This document shows positions 1-5,330 of a stretch of 14,409 nt of DNA, in pieces. Made by a program: the position numbers and the translations under genes. The stretch spans positions 1 through 14,409 of the forward strand of contig JAISQU010000098.1 in the NCBI GenBank assembly GCA_031274005.1, read 5' to 3'. How positions within the stretch are numbered: the stretch's first letter is position 1; the number at the start of each line of letters is the position of its first letter. This DNA is from Spirochaetales bacterium. Its GTDB lineage: Bacteria > Spirochaetota > Spirochaetia > DTKZ01. The notes below the pieces were generated by a model. The model saw nothing but the letters and a program-made list of their open reading frames with translations. It was not told where the DNA came from and searched no databases.

Positions 1-118
1 TTCAAGGCGGCGCAATTTTGGGAAGCAAAATTGCGGGCGTAATGCGTTTTCGGGTCTTCCCGAAAATCTAAAGAGCCGTCTTCGGCTCACATTCGTTAGA
101 AGTCAGACAGGCTCCTAT
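1..118. repeat. Multi-hairpin dispersed repeat, copy A (left edge may be cut)
   Basis: This stretch is closely similar to 4144-4260. It strings together three short hairpins: CGCAATTTTG/CAAAATTGCG, TTTTCGGG/CCCGAAAA with loop TCTT, and GAGCCG/CGGCTC with loop TCTT. Both copies then end in a related tail (AGAAGTC.GACAG.CTCCT). The hairpin arms are conserved while loop and linker bases vary, as expected for a structured repeat. The window starts inside or at the edge of the element, so its left boundary is unknown. Its function is not known; a REP/MITE-like role or a transcript 3' end structure is possible. Confidence 0.7.
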
Positions 119-130
119 GCGTATACCAAA

Positions 131-342
131 TCAGGAGGCTTTTGCAAATATTGTCCGTATAAGTTTTTTGGGGAAGAATTTTAACCACTGCCCGGCGACA
201 ATGCCGTAGATAAGGTTTTTTATCGCGGCGTCGTTGCTTACGTTGATGCCCTTTACCGTAATATCATAGGGGCCGGGGTTATGGCGCTTTCAATAGACAG
301 GGCAATCTTGACACCGTGCGCCCTGTCCCTTAGGTTTATAAT
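131..342 (-). pseudogene. Frameshifted C-terminal remnant of an unrecognised protein
   Basis: Read on the minus strand, one frame (about 342 down to 272) gives GEHIINLRDRAHGVKIALSI followed by ESAITPAP. A second frame (about 280 down to 131) gives YDITVKGINVSNDAAIKNLI, then YGIVAGQWLKFFPKKLIRTI, and ends FAKAS and TGA. The frames join smoothly at the C-run around 272-275 if one C is restored. Codon choice resembles that of neighbouring genes. No start codon is visible and the frame runs into the uvrC 5' end, so this looks like the decayed 3' part of a gene truncated by uvrC. I do not recognise the family. A chance open frame cannot be excluded. Confidence 0.35.
308..342 (+). promoter_or_regulatory. 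Possible uvrC promoter with a non-ideal spacer
   Basis: A perfect TTGACA (308-313) and a perfect TATAAT (337-342) lie just before uvrC, but the 23-nt spacer is too long for one sigma-70 promoter. TATAAT directly abuts the ATG at 343. If it is the -10 box, transcription would begin inside the predicted 5' end and translation would have to start at the ATG at 394. Confidence 0.35.
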
Positions 343-2226
343 ATGCTCCCCCAGGAAAACCCGGACGCGGAAACAGGCCCGCCGCCGGAAGAAATGCCCG
401 CCCCCGAAAAAACGCTGCGCGAAACCGCGGCCCGTTTCCCCGGAAGTCCCGGGGTTTACATCATGAAAGACGCGAAGGGCGCGGTCATCTATGTCGGCAA
501 GGCGAAAAGCCTTAAAAACAGGGTTCGTTCCTATTTTTTATCAAACAAGGACATCAAGACCCGTACTCTTGTGCGAAAAATCAGCGCCATTGAATACATA
601 GTAACCGAAAACGAGTACGAAGCGCTGCTGCTCGAAAATACCCTCATCAAGAAACACACGCCCCGTTATAATATCAACCTGAAAGACGGCAAATCCTACC
701 CTGTTATCCGCATCACGGCGGAGGATTACCCCCGCATATTCCGCACGCGGCGCATGATCTACGACGGGTCGCAGTACTTCGGCCCCTACCCGGATGTGGC
801 AAGCCTTGATATTTACCTTGATTTAATTGAAAAGCTCTTTCCCCTGCGCAAATGCCGGGGCCCTTTAAAAAAGCGCGGGCATCCCTGCCTCTACCACCAC
901 ATCGGCAGATGCGCCGCGCCCTGCGCCGGCAGGGTAAGCAGGGAAGACTACATGGCCGGGATTGCGGAAATCCAGGGGCTTCTTTCCGGCCGGACAGAAC
1001 AGCTCATCATAAAACTCACCGCGGATATGCACGCAAGGGCGAAAGCTCTGGACTTTGAAAACGCGGCGCGCCTTCGGGATCTTATCAGGATTATTGAGGA
1101 TCTTGACCGCGGCCAGAAGGTGGTGGACTTTGATGAGGAAAGCCGCGACTACATAGACTGGGCCGCGCAGGATCAACTGGGCGGCGCGGCCGATCACCCC
1201 GGAACCTGCCTGTGCAGTTTTGTGGTGTTCCAGATGAGGGGCGGCAGGCTCCTGGGCAGGGACGTTTTACGCGTCTGTGTCTATGATTCGGAGGCTGCTC
1301 CGGAACAGTTTCTGCTTCAGTATTACCAAGAGGCTGGCCGCCTTCCCGGTACTATTTATCTTCGGGAAATTCCCGCTGAGTGGAATATGCCGGAGTATTT
1401 TTTCCGGGAAATGAAAAAACAGGTGCGTTTCCTCAGGGCCGCGGACAAACGCGACATAGCTGTTTTGAATATGGTCAAAGAAAATGCAGCCCACGACCTG
1501 CGCAGGCGGCTTCACGACATGGGCAACATCCCCGCGCTTGAAGACCTCAAAAGCCTGCTCCGGCTTCCGCGCGTTCCCCTGCGCATCGAGGGCTTTGACA
1601 TTGCCCAGCTTTCGGGCAAGCATCCGGTGGCTTCGATGGTATCATTCTACCGCGGCGCGCCGGACAAAAAATGCTACAGGAGCTTTCATATAAAAACCCT
1701 TGCGGGTGAGATAGACGACTTTGAATCTGTCCGCGAGGTTGTGGCCCGCCGCTACACCCGCGTAAAAAACGAGGAAAAGCAAAGGCCCGATCTTGTTCTT
1801 ATTGACGGCGGCAAGGGTCAGGTAAGCGCCGCGCGGGGCATCCTCGACGTTCTGGGGCTGAAGGATATCCCCGTCATCGGCCTTGCCAAAAAAAATGAGG
1901 AAATTTTTCTGGCGGACCAAAAACACCCGGTAATCCTGCCCGAAGGTTCCCCCGCCCTGCGCATCCTTCAGGCCGTGCGGGACGAAGCCCACCGCTTTGC
2001 CACGGGTTTCAACAAGAGGCTGCGGCAAAAATCCCTGTCTCTGGAGAAGCTGGCTTCCGTTCCCGGAATCGGAGAAGCAAGGGGCCGTAAACTGATGCAG
2101 AGGTTCGGATCTACAGAAGAAATCGCGGAGGCGTCCGGCTATGATATTGCGAAGACTGCGGGGATAAGCCTTGAAGTGGCGGAAGCGGTAAAAGAAAGGC
2201 TGGACATAGAGAGGGAAAAACCCTGA
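343..2226 (+). CDS. uvrC: UvrABC excinuclease subunit C
   Basis: UvrC makes both incisions around a DNA lesion after UvrA/UvrB recognition in cytoplasmic nucleotide excision repair. The N-terminal GIY-YIG nuclease is clear: GVY at residues 37-39, YVG at 50-52 and the following KAKSLKNRVRSYF. Four cysteines (171, 182, 190, 194) have almost the spacing of the E. coli UvrC Fe-S cluster ligands. A UVR/UvrB-binding helix pair (ALDFENAARLRDLI) lies near residues 222-265. The RNase H-like second nuclease follows, with IEGFDIAQLSG and DLVLIDGGKGQV supplying conserved Asp residues. A C-terminal helix-hairpin-helix pair (SVPGIGEARGRKLMQRFG) completes the protein. At 627 aa it is full length. The start is uncertain: ATG 394 (codon 18) gives the usual N-terminal length of about 19 residues before GVY and avoids the TATAAT at 337-342, while ATG 343 has only a weak AGG upstream. 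Confidence 0.97.
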   Translation: MLPQENPDAETGPPPEEMPAPEKTLRETAARFPGSPGVYIMKDAKGAVIYVGKAKSLKNRVRSYFLSNKDIKTRTLVRKISAIEYIVTENEYEALLLENTLIKKHTPRYNINLKDGKSYPVIRITAEDYPRIFRTRRMIYDGSQYFGPYPDVASLDIYLDLIEKLFPLRKCRGPLKKRGHPCLYHHIGRCAAPCAGRVSREDYMAGIAEIQGLLSGRTEQLIIKLTADMHARAKALDFENAARLRDLIRIIEDLDRGQKVVDFDEESRDYIDWAAQDQLGGAADHPGTCLCSFVVFQMRGGRLLGRDVLRVCVYDSEAAPEQFLLQYYQEAGRLPGTIYLREIPAEWNMPEYFFREMKKQVRFLRAADKRDIAVLNMVKENAAHDLRRRLHDMGNIPALEDLKSLLRLPRVPLRIEGFDIAQLSGKHPVASMVSFYRGAPDKKCYRSFHIKTLAGEIDDFESVREVVARRYTRVKNEEKQRPDLVLIDGGKGQVSAARGILDVLGLKDIPVIGLAKKNEEIFLADQKHPVILPEGSPALRILQAVRDEAHRFATGFNKRLRQKSLSLEKLASVPGIGEARGRKLMQRFGSTEEIAEASGYDIAKTAGISLEVAEAVKERLDIEREKP

Positions 2227-2251
2227 CGGACGGCGGCGGCGCGCCTGTCTT

Positions 2252-2412
2252 AGAACCTGTTCAAAATCTCCTTATAATTCGGAATTTGGGCGCATTTGCG
2301 GCGTAAAACGCCGCAAACCGGGCTTTTCGCTCCAATCTTTTGGCTGCGCCAAAAGGATTTCCGCTTCAATCCCTTGCGCGCTCGGGGGGAGGCAAGATAT
2401 TAAACAGGCTCT
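2252..2412 (+). repeat. Inverted-repeat-bounded element, copy 1
   Basis: The ends are imperfect inverted repeats: AGAACCTGTTCAAAATCT at 2252-2269 and the complement of AGAGCCTGTTTAATATCT at 2395-2412 (15 of 18 match). The core (about 2296-2390) has a hairpin GCGGCG/CGCCGC, then CCGGGCTTTTCGCTCCAATC, the hairpin CTTTTGGC-TGC-GCCAAAAG, and a second CCGCTTCAATCCC. The same core recurs inverted at 4945-5202 and in direct orientation at about 6961-7130. It contains no ORF, so it fits a MITE-like or palindromic dispersed repeat. The 186 bp between uvrC and the next possible coding fragment is essentially this element. Confidence 0.75.
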
Positions 2413-2615
2413 TATAGCAATTCCACCCCGGCAGCCAGGATTTTCCGGACAAAGGGGTTGTCATTCTGGATTTCGGAGGTTTCAAAGACTATGGGTTCAA
2501 AGGGAGCATCGGGATATTTCCTGCCCAATCCCGGAAGTTCCGCGATAACCTCGTACCGTTTTTTCCCATACGGAAATAAGCTATGCGCGGGCGCAATTTC
2601 TTTTCCCCGCGGGCG
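2412..2615 (-). pseudogene. Possible C-terminal remnant of a small nucleotidyltransferase
   Basis: The minus strand is open for 67 codons from just after a TAG (2616-2618) to a TAA at 2412-2414. There is no in-frame ATG and no ribosome binding site. The reading contains KEIAPAHSLFPYGKKRYEVI, then AELPGLGRKYPDAPFEPIVF, and ends ETSEIQNDNPFVRKILAAGV-ELL. The ending and general layout resemble the C-terminal half of MNT-type small nucleotidyltransferases, but the catalytic GSx10DxD half is absent. The KEIAP stretch is reminiscent of KDTAP in the broken MNT gene at 4711-4903. Its 3' end overlaps the right terminal repeat of element copy 1. Family assignment is tentative; that it is a coding remnant is somewhat more secure. 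Confidence 0.4.
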
Positions 2616-2619
2616 CTAT

Positions 2620-2649
2620 TTTTCATGAAAATTTCACTGAAATTTCAGT
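2620..2649. promoter_or_regulatory. Two adjacent palindromes, candidate operator for gntP
   Basis: TTTTCATGAAAA (2620-2631) and ACTGAAATTTCAGT (2636-2649) are both perfect palindromes separated by 4 nt. The second ends on the first base of the candidate -35 box of the gntP promoter. This is a typical position for a repressor operator. No regulator gene is adjacent, so the factor is unknown. Confidence 0.4.
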
Positions 2650-2677
2650 TGCATTTTTTAGAAAATGGGGTGATAAT
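2649..2677 (+). promoter_or_regulatory. Candidate gntP promoter
   Basis: TTGCAT (2649-2654), a 17-nt spacer, then GATAAT (2672-2677). The -10 matches consensus at 5 of 6 positions and the -35 at 3 of 6, which fits a regulated promoter. It lies 46 nt upstream of the chosen start codon. Confidence 0.45.
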
Positions 2678-2723
2678 TGAAAATCGATAATTGGGCGTGA
2701 TAAACCAAATGCAGGAGGTGTGT

Positions 2724-4088
2724 ATGGTATCAGGCAGTGTAGCGGTTATCCTTTTGGTAATCGCCGTGTTTCTTATCGTTTTGTGTACATCGAAGCTTCA
2801 GATGAACGCTTTTGTTGTACTGATCGCCGTGGCGTTTCTTTACGGGATCGCCATAGGGCTTCCGCTGCTGACTATTAAGGATGCGGCGGGCAAGACGATT
2901 ACGGGCGTGGTTGACCTTATCAAGAATGGTTTTGGCGGGACTTTGTCGAGCATAGGCATTGTCATTATCGCGGGGACTATAATCGGAACTATTCTTGAGA
3001 AAACGGGCGCGGCTTTGTCTATTACCCAGGCGATTTTGAAGATCGTGGGGAACGACAGGGCGCCTCTGGCCATGAGCATTGCGGGCTATGTGGTGTCGAT
3101 TCCTGTTTTTTGCGATTCGGGTTTTGTTATTCTGTCGCCGCTGAATAAGGCTTTGTCGGCGAAGACGGGGATTTCCATGACGACTATGGCGGTCGCCCTG
3201 GGGACGGGCTTGCACGCTACGCATCTGCTTGTTCCGCCGACGCCGGGGCCTATTGCGGCGGCGGCTAATTTGGGCGCGGATCTGGGAACGGTCATAGGCG
3301 TGGGCGCGTTTGTGTCTATTTTTTCAGCCGCGGCGGGGTATTTCTGGGCGACAAAATTCGCGGCGAAGTATAAAATCGAGGCAAAGGTTTCGGAGACCTA
3401 TGAGGATTTGACTGCCAAATACAAAAAGCTGCCCGGGGCTTTTCATTCGATGCTGCCCCTGCTTCTGCCTATAGTGCTGATTGTTTTAAGCTCCATCGCG
3501 AATTTCCCGACGAAGCCTTTTGGCTCAGGCGATTTTGTAACTTTCATCAAATTTGTCGGAGATCCTGTAACGGCTTTGATTCTGGGTGTTTTTATGGCGA
3601 TAACTCTGGTTCCTCCGGGGAGCAAGAGTCTGGCGGTGAAGGACTGGATGGGCGAAGGGGTTTTGAGTTCGGCTTTGATTCTGGCGATTACCGGCGCAGG
3701 CGGGTCTTTCGGCCTGGTGCTGCGCAGTTCCCCCATGGTGGGTTTTATAGGAGATACGCTTGCACAGTATAAGATCGGTGTTTTTCTGCCGTTCCTCCTG
3801 GCTATGGCTTTGAAGTCCGCGCAGGGCAGCGGTACGGTTTCGCTGGTTACGACTTCTGCGATTATGGCGCCGCTTATTCAGGGTATGGGTTTGAGCCCGC
3901 TGATTACGGTTATGGCGATTGGTTCGGGGGCGGGTATTGTGTCGCACGCGAACGATTCGTACTTCTGGGTTGTGTCGCAGTTCTCCGGGATGCCGGTTAA
4001 CGTGGCGTACAAGACCTGGGTGTCGGCGACGGCTGTTCAGGGTTTCGCGGCTTTTATTGTTACGTTTTTTCTGTCGTTCTTCCTGTAA
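2724..4088 (+). CDS. gntP: GntP-family gluconate:H+ symporter
   Basis: This is a 454-residue inner-membrane protein, predicted to import gluconate or a related sugar acid with protons. Nearly the whole sequence is hydrophobic helices, consistent with the 12-14 segments of GntP permeases. Family-typical stretches include GFGGTLSSIGIVIIAGTIIG, the region around SIPVFCDSGFVILSPLNKAL, GTGLHATHLLVPPTPGP and HANDSYFWVVSQFSGM near the C terminus. The length is normal. The open frame extends to a TTG at 2691, but ATG 2724 is chosen because AGGAGGT lies 5-6 nt before it. No gluconate kinase or dehydrogenase is adjacent, so the exact substrate (gluconate, fructuronate or another hydroxy acid) is undetermined. 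Third codon positions are unusually rich in T and G compared with uvrC or hppA, which may indicate acquisition. Confidence 0.93.
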   Translation: MVSGSVAVILLVIAVFLIVLCTSKLQMNAFVVLIAVAFLYGIAIGLPLLTIKDAAGKTITGVVDLIKNGFGGTLSSIGIVIIAGTIIGTILEKTGAALSITQAILKIVGNDRAPLAMSIAGYVVSIPVFCDSGFVILSPLNKALSAKTGISMTTMAVALGTGLHATHLLVPPTPGPIAAAANLGADLGTVIGVGAFVSIFSAAAGYFWATKFAAKYKIEAKVSETYEDLTAKYKKLPGAFHSMLPLLLPIVLIVLSSIANFPTKPFGSGDFVTFIKFVGDPVTALILGVFMAITLVPPGSKSLAVKDWMGEGVLSSALILAITGAGGSFGLVLRSSPMVGFIGDTLAQYKIGVFLPFLLAMALKSAQGSGTVSLVTTSAIMAPLIQGMGLSPLITVMAIGSGAGIVSHANDSYFWVVSQFSGMPVNVAYKTWVSATAVQGFAAFIVTFFLSFFL

Positions 4089-4115
4089 GCGTCCGGGAGC
4101 CTGCTGCGCTTATAG

Positions 4116-4140
4116 CGGGGCCATTGCGGCAATGGCCCCG
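4116..4140 (+). other. Strong hairpin after gntP
   Basis: CGGGGCCATTG-CGG-CAATGGCCCCG forms an 11-bp perfect stem with a 3-nt loop, 28 nt after the gntP stop. There is no T-run, so it is more likely an mRNA 3' stabiliser or part of the adjoining repeat than an intrinsic terminator. Confidence 0.55.
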
Positions 4141-4143
4141 CGA

Positions 4144-4260
4144 CGTTCAAGACGGCGCAATTTTGCGGAGCAAAATTGCGGGGGTAATGCGTTTTCGGGT
4201 CTTCCCGAAAATCGCAGAGCCGTTTTCGGCTCATATTTATGAGAAGTCCGACAGACTCCT
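4144..4260. repeat. Multi-hairpin dispersed repeat, copy B
   Basis: This copy matches 1-118 in the same orientation, with the same hairpin series: CGCAATTTTG-CGGAG-CAAAATTGCG, TTTTCGGG-TCTT-CCCGAAAA and GAGCCG-TTTT-CGGCTC. It also has the related tail AGAAGTCCGACAGACTCCT. Differences fall mainly in loops and linkers. It sits between the gntP stop and a strong terminator, so it would be transcribed as the gntP 3' untranslated region. Confidence 0.75.
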
Positions 4261-4288
4261 GGCGCGGCCGGTTGGCCGGCCGGACAGG

Positions 4289-4319
4289 AAAAAGCCCCCG
4301 GCGCGCCGGGGGCTTTTTT
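4289..4319 (+). terminator. Bidirectional intrinsic terminator
   Basis: A 20-nt perfect palindrome, GCCCCCGGCGCGCCGGGGGC (4294-4313), is followed by six T on the plus strand and preceded by five A, giving a T-run on the minus strand. It can terminate gntP transcripts from the left and HEPN transcripts (gene end at 4346) from the right. Confidence 0.85.
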
Positions 4320-4345
4320 GTTCACCCGAAGGCGGCGGGAAGGCT

Positions 4346-4696
4346 TCACGGAAATGTGTGGTGAAAGTCACCAGAACACTTCAGGCTTGTCCACTCACGC
4401 TCCTGAATATAATGCAATTGCGCAGCAATTGCCGCGGTGGGTATGCCTTCCGGTTCTTTTAAATATGGCAAACATAGTTCTTTTAATCCCTGTAAGTCAT
4501 GTATTTTCGGAGGGAATATAGAATTAAGAACCAATATTGACTTTAAACTTTTTTCCGCACTTTGTTGACAATGAAAACAAATGATTTCAGTGGGAAGAGG
4601 CGTCATCTGCATTAAGAATTCCGCACCGTCCAAATCCATTTTCGCAAAGCGCCGCCATTCCCGCGCGGCATCAAGGTCCGTCATACCCTTAGCCAT
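4346..4696 (-). CDS. HEPN-domain protein, C terminus divergent
   Basis: This 116-residue protein belongs to the HEPN family, small all-helical proteins usually paired with an MNT nucleotidyltransferase as a toxin-antitoxin module; many HEPN proteins are RNases. Helix 1 reads EWRRFAKMDLDGAEFLM. The family core PTEIICFHCQQSAEKSLKSI and the PPKIHDLQGLKELC segment are easily seen. The canonical RX4-6H RNase motif is not evident, as in many MNT-associated HEPN proteins. The last 35 residues fit the family poorly; the usual C-terminal RYP-type stretch is replaced by QEREWTSLKCSGDFHHTFP. A GCAATTGC-GCA-GCAATTGC inverted repeat lies in this part, so the 3' end may be altered. ATG 4696 is used; AAGGGA lies about 10 nt upstream. 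It starts 14 nt after the broken MNT gene ends, as expected for an operon. Confidence 0.8.
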   Translation of the reverse strand: MAKGMTDLDAAREWRRFAKMDLDGAEFLMQMTPLPTEIICFHCQQSAEKSLKSILVLNSIFPPKIHDLQGLKELCLPYLKEPEGIPTAAIAAQLHYIQEREWTSLKCSGDFHHTFP

Positions 4697-4710
4697 AGAG
4701 CAATATCCCT

Positions 4711-4903
4711 TTATGCGACACTTTCCGCATCCATTTCTTTATAAGGCGCAGTGTCTTTCAACACAACATATAAATCCAAATCAGAATCATCGCGGGGGGG
4801 TTGCGTAAGCATAAGACCCGAATAAATATATCTGATCAACCGGAACCGTCTTGAGGATAATGTCTTTTATCTTCGCAATTTGTTCTTCAATCCCTGCCTT
4901 CAT
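4711..4903 (-). pseudogene. MNT-type nucleotidyltransferase, frameshifted and short
   Basis: The partner gene of the HEPN protein, starting at ATG 4903 with GGGGA five to six nt upstream. It reads MKAGIEEQIAKIKDIILKTV, PVDQIYLFGSYAYATPPR, then TGA. Deleting one base from the seven-G run at 4794-4800 restores YATPRDDSDLDLYVVLKDTA and then PYKEMDAESVA up to TAA 4711-4713. The restored product has the exact minimal nucleotidyltransferase signature GS-x10-DLD, so the family call is secure. Even repaired it is only about 63 residues, compared with roughly 95-110 in the family; the C-terminal half before the HEPN gene is missing. Full-length MNT proteins typically neutralise HEPN toxins, in some cases by AMPylation. 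The run of seven G could also be a phase-variable site or a sequencing error, but the short C terminus argues for decay. Confidence 0.75.
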
Positions 4904-4938
4904 TTTTTCCCCAATATCCAAAAAAGCGCCTATCTTAT

Positions 4939-4966
4939 TTTATAGGAGCCGGTTCCAAAATTGCAA
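4939..4966 (-). promoter_or_regulatory. Candidate promoter for the MNT/HEPN pair
   Basis: On the minus strand TTGCAA (4966-4961), a 16-nt spacer and TATAAA (4944-4939) lie about 36 nt before the MNT start codon. The -35 box lies inside the end of the inverted-repeat element at 4945-5202. Confidence 0.4.
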
Positions 4967-5202
4967 AAAGCCCGTGGGGCGCAAGGGATTGAAGCATGCC
5001 CCTGCAACCGCACGCGCGAGCGTGTTGTGGAGAATGCAACAACAGGGCAAGAGGCCCTATAAAACCCTTGCCGTGTACAAAGGTCGGAGGGCCGAAATCC
5101 TTTTGGCGCAGCCAAAAGATTGCAGCGGAAAGCCCGGTTTTTTGCGGCTTTGCCGCAAAAAATGCGCACGAATGATTACGGTTTTCATTTTGGAACCAGC
5201 TC
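4945..5202 (-). repeat. Inverted-repeat-bounded element, copy 2 (longest)
   Basis: The ends are GAGCCGGTTCCAAAAT (4945-4960) and the complement of GAGCTGGTTCCAAAAT (5187-5202), matching at 15 of 16 positions and resembling the ends of copy 1. Read on the minus strand, the core has a hairpin with arms TTTTTTGCGGC/GCCGCAAAAAA, CCGGGCTTTCCGCTGCAATC and CTTTTGGC-TGC-GCCAAAAG. About 100 bp absent from copy 1 come next, before CTTCAATCCCTTGCG. The extra segment has its own inverted stretches (GGCAAG/CTTGCC). Orientation is opposite to copies 1 and 3. The long open frame reading through it from 4851 has no start signal and is not a gene. Confidence 0.75.
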
Positions 5203-5243
5203 ATAGTATACAAATTTTTTCTTTTGAAAACCCGGAAAACCGG

Positions 5244-5272
5244 TTGACAGTCGCAGGGCGAACAAGTCTAAT
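5244..5272 (+). promoter_or_regulatory. Promoter of the TPR-protein gene
   Basis: A perfect TTGACA (5244-5249), a 17-nt spacer and TCTAAT (5267-5272, 5 of 6 to consensus) lie about 60 nt before the GTG start. This is one of the best sigma-70-type promoters in the window. Confidence 0.7.
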
Positions 5273-5330
5273 AAAATATGCTTTATGGCTGCGCGGCGGA
5301 CAGCCGAAGATTTCAGAGGAGCGAAATAGA

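Noticed and set aside
2691..2723. TTG start for the GntP protein
   Set aside because: ATG 2724 has a full AGGAGGT at ideal spacing; the extra 11 residues include the ribosome binding site itself.
4851..5330. Upstream extension of the TPR-protein reading frame
   Set aside because: It reads through the inverted-repeat element and the promoter, has no ribosome binding site, and would bury the signal peptide; GTG 5331 has all expected signals.
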